From: Hawksworthiomyces lignivorus
Taxonomy: Eukaryota > Ascomycota > Sordariomycetes > Ophiostomatales > Ophiostomataceae
DNA: 64,000 bases
Direction of reading: 5' to 3'
Assembly: GCA_002917075.1 (NCBI GenBank)
Contig: NTMA01000057.1
Location: 1-64,000, forward strand
Positions within the stretch are counted from its first letter, which is position 1; every line of letters begins with the position of its first letter. This document shows positions 1-11,270 of this stretch, in pieces. Made by a program: the position numbers and the translations under genes. Below the pieces are notes generated by a model, which did not search any database, was not told the origin of the DNA, and saw nothing but the letters and a program-made list of their open reading frames with translations.

Positions 1-1081
1 GGGGTAATTTTCAATAGCAACAACCACTTCAAAAAGGACAGGATGAATAGTGTCGGTATTATTGCTTGCTAAGACATGGTGAATCTTCAGTATCCAAGAC
101 AGAGGTTTCGTGATGTTTCAATTTGTTTTGTTTACTTTCTCGATAAGATAAGAGTTACAGCTATTACAATTCTACTCTACTGCTAACACGGCTGGACAGC
201 ATCTTGGATCTTTTCTAGCCATGCCTAGATTGCCCTATAGGGATTTCTCCAGCCAGCCAGGTACCAGCCAGGTACCAGCCAGTTAGCGCCCTCAACTCCA
301 AGCAATGACATATCCCTTTTTCTGCTGTCCTTTGCGACTCCTAAAGTATTTGGTTCATTGCGTAGAGAGGAAAGAGCCTTCTTTAAGGAATTTTATGGAA
401 TTTCCTAGGCTCATCAAACAAAATAAACATTGTATTTATGTCTGCAGAGGTCGCCATCTAGATGTCAGGTGCGAGCCAGGCAGACTGTAGCCTACAATCT
501 ACGAAATATGCAAAGACTTGAGCAATTTGATGAAAACAGTACTTGGAGAACATACTCTCCGTCATGTAACGTTGAGAGAGCGAACCTTTGGGTTGAGCTG
601 TGCTCACTTCGAGTTTAAGCAAGAGTTTTGAGTATGTTGCCATCTTGTCAATTCCTGATATGCCTTTTATTGATATGCCTCCAGAAAATTTCGGGCTCGG
701 TTATACGAAAAGCTTAAGGAAAGGTATAGATAGTACTCAAGAGAATGCGCGGCATCAACAATAATTGTCTTACAATTTCCTAGGCACTCCAACCGAGCTG
801 ACTGTATCCGATTCATATAATGTCGATGTGGAAATTCAGACCAGAACCAGACGAAAGACAGCAAACAACAAAATCATGGGTATTGAAAATGCATCTATGC
901 AGACGTCTCTTTGCTATACACCATATTCTGTCCTAAGCACAAGAGACCCTGCCTGTGGCCAACAGCCACCTCGTCTAGAGGAAAAAAAGAGCATATGAAA
1001 CCAGTTCCTGTTCCTTAAAAACGCCGTGCCTATATATCCTGCTCCAATCACCGCACACTCTCGGCTGCTCATCGCACCGTG
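1..1081. other. Gene-free left edge
   Basis: No open frame here resembles a known family. The only structure I see is a short tandem repeat near 249-285, an 11-bp unit (CAGCCAGGTAC) present about two and a half times. The right end forms the 3' flank of the SF3b5 gene. Confidence 0.5.
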
Positions 1082-1495
1082 TCACTCGTCTTCATCATCA
1101 CGTGCTGGTGGTGGCCCGCACGGCTGGATCATGTTCTGCGAGAGCGTCAGCAATGTTGGCATGCCAATGAATTAGCGAGGGTGGCTCGGGGTTTAATTCT
1201 CACTTTCAGCAGCTTGAATCTCGTTTTGGATGCTGGCTCTCCTTGCGCTAGCGACAGGAACGTCAGCATTGGTGGATGGCCTACCAGGCTCGAGTACGTG
1301 TCGCGCATGATGTTCGACTTCCACTCCCAACTTGTTGTGTCCGGGTGACCGGTGCCAATATACTTCTGCTGCAGCCGCTCCAGCTCCTGCTGCGCGCGCA
1401 GTTTGTCCGCCTGGCAGAAAACACATGTTAGAAGAGCGATCATCAGAGCGCAGAGCCACGAGACGATTCCAAATGGCAGGGGGGGAGCTTACCAT
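1082..1495 (-). CDS. SF3B5: Splicing factor 3b subunit 5 (SF3b10)
   Basis: This small subunit of the U2 snRNP SF3b complex helps hold the branch-site recognition module together in the nucleus. The model has three exons: 1495-1493, 1410-1204 and 1135-1082, giving 87 residues (human 86). Exon 1 is only the ATG, followed directly by a GTAAGC donor. Exon 2 begins with GCG GAC AAA and encodes the signature YIGTGHPDTTSWEW. Exon 3 encodes the conserved tail MIQPCGPPP and an acidic end (DDEDE). Without the second intron the frame would read into a non-conserved tail, so the splice is well supported. The gene is transcribed away from the zinc-finger gene at 2097, with which it shares an upstream region. 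Family identity is very clear; only the ATG-only first exon is unusual. Confidence 0.93.
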
Positions 1496-2096
1496 GATGT
1501 GAAAGTGGTAGGCCGAAAATAAAACCGAGACCCGCAGATAGCTAAAGTTCGGCGGTTGGGCGCAGGAGTTGAAGTCTTGTTGGCTCGAGGAGGGCGCATA
1601 AAACAGCAGCAGATCATTGGCATACAATGGCAAGAAGCCAAAACTGAACGTCGCAAAATTATATGGAGATGAACCGATGCTCCCAAATTCTGATTACGTT
1701 ATCTTCGATAGGTGGCAAATTTATGTGGGATTGTTGCATGACCACGATAAGATAGCCATCTAGCCGAACATGGAACGACCTCCCAAGTCGCTTTCTTTCG
1801 CGACAGACAATGCGCGCGGCAGAACACCACAGCTGGCGATTTGCGACGAAGCACAGAAAACGCGACAATTTCAAGCCTATTGAACTTGCGAATACCAGAC
1901 GCGTGCTTTGACCATCCCATTCTTTTTGCACAGGCGCAAAGAATCAAGCAGCAGCCAGCGCGCGACAGTTGCCTCTGGTGGCAATTCGCGGAAGACGACG
2001 GACTCTACATAAGCAACGGGTTTACGATTTTGGAGAGGGACCCCACGGAATTGGGGGTAGCATCACTTTTCTTATCCAGTATTGGAGTACTAGACA
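1496..2096. promoter_or_regulatory. Shared upstream region of SF3b5 and zinc-finger gene
   Basis: This is a 601-bp divergent intergenic region between two start codons on opposite strands. I see no coding potential and no clear TATA element. It must hold both promoters. Confidence 0.5.
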
Positions 2097-3846
2097 ATGG
2101 TGGAGGCTCAGGGGACGAGCTTGCTAGATCTCCTGCGGGCGGCGCAGGAGCAGAAGGAGGCGTTCACGACTGCGGCGAACAAGCTGGTAGACCGCTGCCG
2201 AGCGGAACACGCGGGCGACGGAAGCGGCCGGAAAGGCGACGGCAGCGCGAAGAAGGATGAAGATGTGGAGATGACCGATGTCGGCGCGAGCGATGGCGCG
2301 AAAGACACAAAAGAAGACAGTGCGGCGGCAACCACAGCACCAGCAGCAGTAGCAGCGGGCGCCAATGCGCAGGACGACAAGGCGATCGGGGTCGACGGCT
2401 CGCTCTGCCGCGCCTGCTACAGCGATATTCTCACCCTCGTCTACGATACGTGTGCCTCGCCGGCGCGACCGCAATGGTACACATCACAGAACCCGGGGTT
2501 TCTGGCGGAGCTGGGCCGGCGGCTGGACGATGCGCGCAGCCTGGCGGCGCCGCTGTCGAGCGTGGAGGCGTGGATCGAAGAGAAGAGGCGAGCCTGGCTG
2601 GTCGGCCAGCTGCGGGACGACGTCGCCGTGAAGGCGCTCTACGATTCGGTCGAGGGTGGCCGGGCGGCCTTCCAGGCTGCCCCCGCGGGGGCCGACGCGC
2701 AGGCGACAGACGACTTTACGAGGCTGCTGCGATCGTTTGTCGCAGAGGGGGAGGACAAGGATGGCGACAGCAAGGGCAGCACCGACAAGCTCGCGCGCGA
2801 CGCGGCGGCGGCGGCGGTGCAGAAGCTGAAGGAAGCGGCGCAGGCCAACGGGCCGCTCCAGGGCGCGAACCAGGGCGCGATCTACCGGGATGTCGTGTTC
2901 CCCGGCGGCGCGGTGCCAGAGGTACCGGCAGCGCAGTCGCTAGAGAAGAAGCTGGTGGAGGGTCGCGTTGGCCTCGCGCAGGGGCTGCAGGAAGCGCTGC
3001 GCGATCTCCACGGGACAGCTGGCGGCGGCAGCGGCTTGGGCGAGGACGACGACGACGCGCGCGCGGCCAAGGTCGAGAAGCACCGCAGGCGGCTGGCGGA
3101 GCTGCGGCGGGCCAAGGCGGCGCACGAGGCGCAGAAGCTGAAGAAGATGAAGGCGGTCGAGGTGCCGTACTTTCTGCAGGAGGACGCGACGTGCGCGACG
3201 TGCGGCACGGCGGCCGACCCGCAGAAGAGCCCCTACTGCATCGTGTGCTTCCTCGAGGTCGACTACTGCCTGAGCGAGAACCAGACCGTCTGGTGCTCGC
3301 TGAAGTGCATGAAGGAGAACTATGTGCGTGACTCTCTCTGATTTGCTTGCTACGTTTCTTTTTTTTTTTTTTGGTTTCTTTTTCTTCTTGCTATCTTGTC
3401 ACTAGCCAAATGTATTCACACGCTGACTCCTGTCGTCATAGGCGTCCCATTTTGCCGAGAAGCATCCCTGCGCCGCAGGAGACCGCTGCGCGCGCGCGCG
3501 GCCGGAGCCGGACATCGCGCGCCAGGAGCCGCGGTACTGCTTCTGCCGCGAGTGCGTGCTGTCATTCGGCAAGCCCACGCTCTACTGCAACGACCGGTGC
3601 GCGGGCCGCGACTTCCAGCGCCACCGCGAGGACGTGCACCTCCCCCACCGCGCGCTGCGCGCCGACGACCGCGACGACCGCAGCGACCTCTCGTTCAGCA
3701 GCGCCGCCCGCGTCGACTACACCGCCGTCGACATCGCCAAGCACCTGCTGCCGCTGGCCGAGGCCTTTGCCGGCTGCCAGAAAAAGCACCCGGACTGGTC
3801 GCTGTCCGAGACGTCCGTGCAGCTGACGCTCCCGTGGCCGACCTGA
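2097..3846 (+). CDS. Tandem treble-clef (MYND-like) zinc-finger protein, unknown function
   Basis: Exons 2097-3323 and 3442-3846 give 543 residues. The intron (GTGCGT...CATAG) falls inside the zinc-binding region. Residues 1-360 are Ala/Glu/Lys-rich and look partly disordered or coiled, with acidic patches. Two Cys-rich modules follow. Module one (about 366-425) has CATC, CIVC, a WCSLKC knuckle and a His pair. Module two (about 442-475) has CFCREC, YCNDRC, then His470 and His475, which is MYND-like spacing. The C-terminus (to 543) is conserved-looking but unassigned. MYND-type fingers usually mediate protein-protein contacts, so an adaptor or chromatin role is possible, but that is inference. 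I do not recognise the exact family. The start is the first ATG of a long open frame with a natural position relative to the divergent gene. Confidence 0.85.
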
Positions 3847-5085
3847 AGAAGGACGCGGGTTCTTGCGGATGATTCTGACAGACGACGTAGAAGGTGGACC
3901 TGGTATTACCTGGGGGATGGACACCCAATCCTATGAGCGTCTCTGGGATTTCTTTTAGAGCACTTTCGGCCATATTTTGCATTCTGCACTACGGCTGCTT
4001 CACTCGACGGATATGGGAGGGATGGGCGGCGCAGCTTTGGGGCCTTTTCGGCTCTCGTATGCTTTTGGCCATGGAATCTTGGAGGGTTACTCTTTTTATA
4101 TCCTGTACTTTTATTGAATGAACGAAAAGCGATGTAATTTTACAGATTTGCTTTTGCTCTGCTGCCCTTGTCTTAGGGACACGTATGTTCTTCACATCAG
4201 TAGAGTCCAGACTGCTCCAGGATGTGCTTAAGCACCTGGTCACTGCTTGTGAGCAAACAATATCCTAGACTACCGTCGTCTCTAGGAGTTATGGGTCTTC
4301 CTAGAGCACCCACTCCCCCATTCTAGTATCGTGAATGCTTGTAATCTCTACTTGCTAGCTCTGCCTTGTAGCAGGCCATCATCAAAGCCCAAATCCCACC
4401 AAAGTGGCTTTGGCCGTAATCTAGTCACTCCAAAAGTCATCACTACCTTGCCTGTCACCTCTTTTCTTTGAATTTCTTTGTAATATATACGATTTTGGGG
4501 ATTGTGCGGTGACTCTTCACGTAGTTGTAAAAACATATAAAAGGCGTTAGCTGCAAAATATTTGTAAACCAACGACCAACACATCTCGTTGGTGAGGCAA
4601 GCAAAATCGCCACCGCACATGGCGATTGACAGTTCAGTAAAAAATTTACCGCTGAAATAGCTGCTGCATCTCCTCGTTGCATGAATCATGTTTCCCCAGA
4701 TTTCTTGCTGTTGAACTCCCTGCTGGCCCGAAACTGTCTCCTGGCTTTTGCCACAACATTCGATTATAGCGGCTCAGGTGAGATTCAGAGGGCTTTTAGT
4801 GTCTTTTTTTTACTACTTGCGAGCGCTGTAGATTTTTTCTTCAGCCTGTCAGTAGTTACGTTATGGTGGCTTGACCAAATTTAATAGGCGGTCTCTACGC
4901 TGAGACTAGTGTGCGCGTCCTTCAAATTGCCAGGCGCGCGTAAATTGGGCACGTCGACGCGTCCTATGGTGTAATACGTCTTCGGCGACCCCGCCTGAAA
5001 TACTTCCATCTGCGAATGCAAACCTACGCGACAGACAAGAGTCTGCACCACTGGACGGGAGCTCAACCGACTTTGGCCTGTCACC
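3847..5085. other. Intergenic, no gene seen
   Basis: This is 1.2 kb between two plus-strand genes. Short frames on both strands lack family resemblance or codon bias. The last few hundred bases must carry the Nse3 promoter. Confidence 0.5.
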
Positions 5086-6685
5086 ATGCCCTCACTATCC
5101 CAGAGACAGCGGCGACGGAGCGGCCGGAACGATCGAGACGCCGACGAAGAAGTCCGCCATCGACGCCGGCGACCACCAGTTGAAGAAGAAGAGGAAGAGG
5201 AAGAGGAAGAAGAAGAAGGAGACGCGGAGGGCGAAGAGGACTACGACGACCAAGCAGCAGAAGAGGAGGAGGACGAAGAAGACGAGAGGCCGCGAGAACG
5301 AGCGCGAGCAAGGGCAAGAGCACAGCAGCAGCAGCGACAGCGGCCAAGCCAGGGGAGACGGCGCGGGGCGCCAGCAGAAGACGAGGACGGAGAGGAAGAA
5401 GACGAAGCTGGAAACGACAACTCCGACGACGAGGACGCCTCGGACGAGGATGCTCCCCAGACACAGGCTGACCGCCAGCAGCTCTATCACGAGCTGCTCG
5501 CTAAGAAGCTCGTGCGCTACGCCCTGGCCTGCGAGCCGCGGCGGCAGCCCATCCGGCGGCAGGCCGTCAAGGAGCAGGGTGCGCACTCTTTGCCCTTCCC
5601 TGCTCTGAGTGGTTGAATTGTGCTTGCTGACCTGTTTCCAGTCCTCGACAACCAGGGTGCGCACTTCCGCAAGGTGTTTCCTCTTGCGCAGACCCAGCTG
5701 CGCGCTATCTTCGGCATGGAGCTGGTTGAATGGCCCGCCCGCGACGAGGCCACTATGAGCCTCCGCGAGCGACGAAAGGGTGAGCATTGCAAGAGAAAAG
5801 GACGGAGGAAGAATTGACATGTCTAGTCTGGCATTCCGCTAATAGTGGACCACAAAAGCCCTGAAGACGCAAAAGGCGACATCGGCCGGCGCAGCAGCGA
5901 CTACGGCAGCAGCAGCGGCCGTCGGGGCCTCCTCCTCAGCCGCCGCCTCGGCCCCTGCTGCGTCCGCGGGTGCTAGCACAGCGACGCGTGCCGACCGCTA
6001 CGTGCTCGTCTCCACGCTGCCGGAGGCATACCGCGCCAGCGTCTTTGCGCCGCTGGCACGCGGCGATTCCGGTAGCGGTAGTAGCAGCAGGAACGGCGCG
6101 GAGCTGGCGGCGCCGCCCATCCCGGCGGCGCCCGACGCCGCGTACGTGGGCTTTGCAACCCTCGTCGTCGCCCTGCTGACCCTGGCCGGCGGCTCCCTCG
6201 CCCACCAAGACCTGGAGAAGTACCTGGCGCTCCTGCACGCCGGCCGCGGCGGCCGCCAGCAGGGGCCCATCCTGCGCGCCGACGCCGACTTCCTCGGCCC
6301 GGCCGCCATGGGCGACCACATCGAGGACGACGAGCCCGGCGCGGCGCAGCAGGACGGCGGCGGAGGCGGCGAGGCTCAGACCGGTGGCACCCTGCAGCAC
6401 CTTGCGCGCCACGGCTACGTCGTGCGCGTGGTCGAGGCGCCGTCAGCGGCCGAGGGCGCCGCGACGGCCAGTACCAAGGTGACGTGGCACGTCGGCCCAC
6501 GCGCCCGGCTGGAGATCGGGCCCGCCGAGGTGGCCGCCGTCGTGCGGCACATCTACGGGCCGGCGGCCGATGAGGCCCTGGAGCGGCGGCTGCAGTCGAG
6601 CCTGCGGACTGCCACCAATACGGGCGGACGGGGACGCGGCGGAGGGACAGGGGAGGCACAGGGTGCTGAGGCAGCACGGAGGTAA
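5086..6685 (+). CDS. NSE3: Smc5/6 complex subunit Nse3 (MAGE domain)
   Basis: Exons 5086-5578, 5642-5779 and 5859-6685 give 485 residues. Nse3 is the MAGE-domain partner of the Nse1 RING subunit in the Smc5/6 DNA-repair complex. Residues 1-130 are a highly charged, repetitive Glu/Arg-rich extension encoded partly by a GAR trinucleotide tract near 5180-5220. The MAGE winged-helix region starts near ELLAKKLVRYALACE. It continues across intron 1 (FRKVFPLAQTQLRAIFGMEL) and intron 2 into ALKTQK, YVLVSTLPEAYR and the second winged helix (LEKYLALL, LARHGYVVRV, WHVGPRARLEIG). Intron 2 uses the AG at 5857-5858; the nearer AG after the branch sequence would shift the frame. An Ala-rich linker separates the two MAGE halves. 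The charged N-terminus is long for the family, but the domain match is solid. Confidence 0.9.
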
Positions 6686-6898
6686 TGAGACCTGCTGGAA
6701 TGAAGTTTTTGGGTGCTGCGCAATACCATATGATAGCCTACGACTTGGGAAATAATTATGACAGGGATGTAATAGAAAGGAAAAGGAGGTATATCAAAAT
6801 ACTTGAGATTCTATTTTAATTCTACTTTTCTACAGGCAGTGCAAATCATCTAATCTGTGCGTGGAAGACCGCTTCAGACTGCGATTCTTCGACCTCTG

Positions 6899-9055
6899 CT
6901 ATGATTCTGAGGGAGCCTCCGCGGTGGGCTTTTCTGTTGGCTCAAGCACCACATCGGCCGGTTGTTCAGGAGCTGGCTCAGATGCCGGTAGTGGTACGGT
7001 TTTCTCCACGGTAGCAGTCTTTTTCTCTGCCGGTGTTTTCTTCTTCTTTTTTCCATCCTCCTCCACCTCCTCCAGGTCGATCTCCTCCAGCCCCGCCGTC
7101 GCGCCCACCAGGTCCTGCAGCCCGCCGACCTCCGTAGGGCCCGCGGCGCCCTCGGGCGGGAGCGCCCACTGCGGTAGCGGGCTGACGTAGCTCCAGGCGC
7201 CGCTGACGGCCTCGTAGCGCAGGCTGTGCAGCCACAGCGACAGCTCGTGGGCGCCCGGGTCGGTGTAGAGCGGCGTGTCGCACTCGGGACAGAGCTCGCC
7301 GGACATCTTCTCGGCCTTGCGCTTGTGGTACTCGTCGACCATCTCGTCGTAGTAGGCGACGGCCTCGGCGACCTGGTCCTTGCCCATGTGCTTGAGGCGG
7401 CTGATGATGTCCTCGTCCGAGTTGAGCGAGGCGTCGAAGTCGCCCTGGCCCAGGTCGAAGCCCCACACCTTCTGGTTGGCGTAGATCGGGTCGTTCTCGA
7501 TCGGGTGGCCCAAGTACTGCAGGTGCACGCGGATCTGGTGGGTGCGGCCCGTCACGGGCAGGCAGCGGACGATGGAGTAGCCCTTCCTCTTCCTGGGCGG
7601 TGAGGTGTAGGCGCCGCCGCCGCCTGCGGAGCCGGTGCTGCTTTCTGGGACTTGTGTGCTGCCTGCTGCACTTGATTCTGGTGCTGCTTTTTGGCCGGCT
7701 GCGCCCTCCTCCTCTTCGCCCTCGTCCCCCCCCTCCGAGGGCCCGTAGTACGCCAGCCGCTTGAAGACGGTCCGGGCGGCACGGCCGTTGGCGCGCACGC
7801 GGTTCAGCCCCAGCTGCGGCGAGATCTGCAGGATGGGCTGCTCGCAGACGACCTCGCCGTCGGGGAAGCGGCCGACCACGCGGGCCAGGTACTCCTTGCG
7901 CACGACGCGGGCCTGGATCTGCAGGGCCAGGCGCTTGGCGGCCGTCGGCGATTTGCCCAGGAACATGATGCCGCTGGTCAGGCGGTCGAGGCGGTTGCAG
8001 GGGTACGGCACGAACCCGGGCCCCCGCTCGTGCTTGAGGATCTCCACTACCGAGTTGTAAAAGTACCGCCCGGCCGGGTGCACGGGGACGCCCGACGGCT
8101 TGTTGATCACCAGCATGTCGTCGTCCTCGTGGATGATCCCCACCGCCTCGGCCGTGATGGGCGGCTCGTGCCGGTGCACCGTGTGGGAGATGCGCTCGCC
8201 GTTCTTCAGCACGTGGTCCGGCCCCACGAGCTTGCCGCCCACGTTGACCGCGCCCGACTCCATGGCGCCCCGGTAGTACGAGAGCGGCCGGTCGCGGAAC
8301 TCGCTCTCAAACACGGCGATCAGCGTGCGGTCCCGCCAGCGCTCCTTGACCCAGGTCTGGTATGTGTACCAGTAGGGCTCGACGCGGCGGAGGCCGGCCT
8401 TAAGGAAGTAGGGCTTGGGCCAGGCCTCGGGCGGCGCAGAGGACGTGGCCGTGTAGACCGTGGGAGCCTTCGCGGGGCTCTCCACACTGCCACCGGCGGT
8501 CTTGTCTGGCACTTCTGCCGTCGCTGCTGCAGCTGCCATCTCTGCCGCTGCTGAGCTGTGTGCTGTTGTGGCTGCATCGTCCTGGTTGGTGACCTTGGTC
8601 GTCTTGGGCTTAGCCTCAGGGCTGCCCTCTGTGGATGGTGGTGGTGGTGGTTCCCGCAGTTGCTGATGAAGTGGTTCTTGTAATGGTTCTTGCGGTGGCT
8701 CCAGTGTCGTTGGGAAATTCAAGCTTGGTGATGTTGTCACCGGCAAGCTGCTCTCAAGCACTGTTGTGACGCCGTCGATCGCACCTTCTGTGGCTGCTGC
8801 AGGTGCTGCTGCCCCTCCGTCTTCTTGCGTGAGCCCCATGGCAGCGCTCACGTGCGACAGACGTATGGGTCTCTGTCGCGAATGAAGCCCAAGAAATGCC
8901 ACGCCAGCCCCTTGTCGGGACAGCGATGTTGGAGCGAATAACCGCACCAGATACGATGCCAGTGCGAACTCCGGCTGCAGACTTCTCAGCACCGTCGTGC
9001 CTCTCGGCCCCGCTTCCGTCTCAGTGGAGGGGATGCGGACTCGTGCAGACACCAA
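6899..9055 (-). CDS. PUS9: RluA-type tRNA pseudouridine synthase (Pus9/Rib2 family)
   Basis: This single open frame encodes 718 residues. The enzyme isomerises uridine to pseudouridine; the closest characterised fungal members (Pus8/Rib2 and Pus9) modify U32 of cytosolic and mitochondrial tRNAs. A fold related to S4 lies before the catalytic domain (about 250-300, containing GRAM-type SYYRGAMESGAVNV). The catalytic signature NRLDRLTSG contains Asp357. Downstream motifs are KEYLARVVG, RTVFKRL and the GRTHQIRVHLQYLGHPI block. Residues 75-200 are low-complexity Pro/Glu/Ala, and the tail is Glu/Lys/Pro-rich. No deaminase domain like that of Rib2 is evident, which favours Pus9. Two starts are possible: Met1, with an Arg-rich amphipathic leader that could be a mitochondrial presequence, and Met73 (codon at 8839). 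The gene converges on Nse3, 213 bp apart. Confidence 0.92.
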   Translation of the reverse strand: MVSARVRIPSTETEAGPRGTTVLRSLQPEFALASYLVRLFAPTSLSRQGAGVAFLGLHSRQRPIRLSHVSAAMGLTQEDGGAAAPAAATEGAIDGVTTVLESSLPVTTSPSLNFPTTLEPPQEPLQEPLHQQLREPPPPPSTEGSPEAKPKTTKVTNQDDAATTAHSSAAAEMAAAAATAEVPDKTAGGSVESPAKAPTVYTATSSAPPEAWPKPYFLKAGLRRVEPYWYTYQTWVKERWRDRTLIAVFESEFRDRPLSYYRGAMESGAVNVGGKLVGPDHVLKNGERISHTVHRHEPPITAEAVGIIHEDDDMLVINKPSGVPVHPAGRYFYNSVVEILKHERGPGFVPYPCNRLDRLTSGIMFLGKSPTAAKRLALQIQARVVRKEYLARVVGRFPDGEVVCEQPILQISPQLGLNRVRANGRAARTVFKRLAYYGPSEGGDEGEEEEGAAGQKAAPESSAAGSTQVPESSTGSAGGGGAYTSPPRKRKGYSIVRCLPVTGRTHQIRVHLQYLGHPIENDPIYANQKVWGFDLGQGDFDASLNSDEDIISRLKHMGKDQVAEAVAYYDEMVDEYHKRKAEKMSGELCPECDTPLYTDPGAHELSLWLHSLRYEAVSGAWSYVSPLPQWALPPEGAAGPTEVGGLQDLVGATAGLEEIDLEEVEEDGKKKKKTPAEKKTATVEKTVPLPASEPAPEQPADVVLEPTEKPTAEAPSES

Positions 9056-9613
9056 TGCCGGCGGCGCTCTGCTGGAATAGGCACTCGTGGTATATTAAAT
9101 TTTTTATCTACAGAGTGCCGAGAAAAGAGTAAATGAGCTCATTAGTTGCCTTTCCTAAACCTGTTGACGCAAATGATCTTCTACTCGCAGAGACGTTTGG
9201 CACATGAAGCCGAAAAATTTAGGCGGTGAGACTAAAACTGAAAGACGGCAGAATTCTTGCTAGCGCCGCCTTTCAGCGAAGTGACATCCGCTTGGCGGAC
9301 AATTCCCCAGACGGTGGCATTTGCTGGCGGCAGACCGAAAGAGGTTAAGAGCCTACTATAAAGAGGCGAGAGCCGAGGCTAGCCTCTCTCACCTCAATCG
9401 ATGAGATTGTCCCTCTCGGTACCACGAATTGGATCCCACGACCAGCTCTTCGTGCCTTTCTTGGGCTTAGCTTTTTCTGTCCAGCTTGCATAGCTATTGT
9501 ACTTTAATACATACATTGCTTGCTCTTATCTCTAGCTGCTCTCTGTCAGATACATGAGCTCTCTTTCGTTATTCTCATCTTAGTTCTCCTCTTCCCGCCT
9601 CCGCCTCCTTACA
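9056..9613. promoter_or_regulatory. Divergent promoter, pseudouridine synthase / thioesterase
   Basis: This is a 558-bp region between opposite start codons. It contains a TATA-like element (below) and a pyrimidine-rich leader before the thioesterase ATG. Confidence 0.5.
9357..9362 (+). promoter_or_regulatory. TATA-like element upstream of thioesterase
   Basis: TATAAA lies 252 bp before the thioesterase ATG and is followed by CT-rich sequence of the kind often seen at fungal transcription starts. Assignment is by motif only. Confidence 0.3.
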
Positions 9614-10265
9614 ATGTCTACCCTAGCCATCCTGAAGTCCCGCACGCGCGCGGACTATCCTTTTATGCTTGACTACCGAACAAGATGGTGTGTCTGCCAA
9701 TTTGATCCAGTATGTGTCATGTGCCGCTCCTAGAACTGACTGCTGACCTCTCCCCCCTTCTCCCCGCTCCTTCCACGATATATATAGGGCGGATAATGAT
9801 ATGTACGCCCACATGAACAACAGCGTCTACCAGTTTCTGTTTGACTCTGTCGTCAACACTTACCTCATGACCCACTGCCAGTTCGACCCGGCCCGCCGCC
9901 GGCCCCAATACGGCATGGTCGTCCACGCCCACACCGACTACTTCGCATCCATCTCGTTTCCCCAGGTGGCCGAGCTGGCGCTGCGCGTTGTGTCCCTGGG
10001 CAAGTCGAGCGTGCGCTACGAGATCGCCCTGTTTGCCAAGGGCGAAGCGGCCGTGAAGGCGGTCGGCGTGCTGGTGCAGGTGTTTGTCGACGCGGCAACA
10101 GATCGGCCAAACGCACAGAAAGGAATGCACGGAAGTCTGCGGGCGGGACTAGAGAAGATCCATGTGCGGTTACCCGGGGACGAAGAAGATGACAAGGATG
10201 AGAAGAAGGCAAAGGAAAGAAAAGCCGAGTTAGTGGCCAAGACACCAAGCAACAGCAAGTTATGA
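9614..10265 (+). CDS. Hotdog-fold acyl-CoA thioesterase (4HBT family)
   Basis: Exons 9614-9687 and 9788-10265 give 183 residues. The intron splits the Trp codon of the conserved motif RWADNDMYAHMNNSVY. This is the active-site signature of the 4-hydroxybenzoyl-CoA thioesterase superfamily: the Asp sits in the DND motif and the Asn/His region follows. The rest of the hotdog fold is visible as hydrophobic strands (GMVVHAHTDYFASISFP, LALRVVSLGKSSVRYEIALF). The C-terminal 40 residues are a Lys/Glu/Asp-rich tail without a clear PTS1. The likely role is hydrolysis of an acyl-CoA; the substrate cannot be read from the sequence. The splice is supported by joining the two halves of the motif in phase. 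Confidence 0.9.
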
Positions 10266-11270
10266 AATATAGTGAAAATGACCCCGTGGCCACTGGCCCT
10301 TGCTGGGTTGTATGCCGTTCACTGAACCGCTACGTCGCCGGCTGTGCCTCCTCCACCATCACTGTCACTATCACACCTGCTCACAGCTGTGCTGTGCCAT
10401 ACTTGGTATTGGATGGGTGCAGCGTGTCTAGAAGATTGCGGAGAGATACGGACGTGAACTCAAATGAGATATTAGAATAGACGAGGAGAAGCAAATTCAA
10501 AAAGTGACTTGTTTACGCTAAAGAAGATGGAGAAGGCTACGAAGGGCTCTGCTCTTTTTATTTCTTGTGAACGAAATCAAAACTACTATGAGTGCGGACC
10601 TTGCTAGAGATGTAGAGCTGAAGCTGGTGTCTCTAGTAGCGTTGTATCGATTTAACAAGATCTCAGCTTTGTTATGACTGAAGTTTTGCAGTTTCTTTCT
10701 ATTGAACATGTAGATTGGAGATTGCGTGTCTAATGTATTTCGGGTCTCTGAGTTTTGACATCGCTCTATCTGTGAAAGAGTCTGAGAGGCAGGCCGAACA
10801 AATGTCATCAAGGCCTTGAGAGCTAAATAGACAATGGTATATTCACGCAGTCATTTCAGGCGTAGTTTGCTTTTACTTTTCTTCTGTTCATTTTCGATTA
10901 CGCGAGCAACTGTCTATGATGAAAAATATAAGAAAATTGATGAAAGAAAACTGCTGGTTTTGTTTCGTCTTCTGTCCAAGGATATGGCTCTCTGCTTTGC
11001 TATTGCTTAGCCTTAAGACTAAGTTCTTTTTACTTTGCTGTCCCGTCTCTTAATATTTTTTCCCCTTTTGTCATTTTGCCCCTGAGAGCGAAGCCAACGT
11101 TGTACAAAAAAAAAAAAAAATTTAAAACAAATATAACTTATGCATGCAGAAAAATGCTTGCTCCCAAATTCCACTTAGGAGAGTCAGTGCGTAACGGTCG
11201 TGATGTGCTTGCGCCTTTGCAAACAAGCAGACAAAAATAATAACGTAATGAAACCGGAAAAACTTTTGTT
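10266..11270. other. Convergent intergenic region, no gene seen
   Basis: These are the 3' flanks of the thioesterase and of the caspase-like gene. A 15-nt A run lies at 11106-11120. No credible coding frame is present. Confidence 0.5.

Noticed and set aside
2450..3331. Long Gly/Arg-rich frame on the plus strand
   Set aside because: Off-frame shadow of the GC-rich zinc-finger gene; its composition is that of a shifted frame.
5095..5820. 241-codon minus-strand frame opposite Nse3
   Set aside because: It arises from the GAR repeat read backwards (Leu/Phe/Ser runs); the plus strand encodes a clear MAGE domain.
7691..8554. 287-codon plus-strand frame
   Set aside because: Antisense shadow of the pseudouridine synthase catalytic region.
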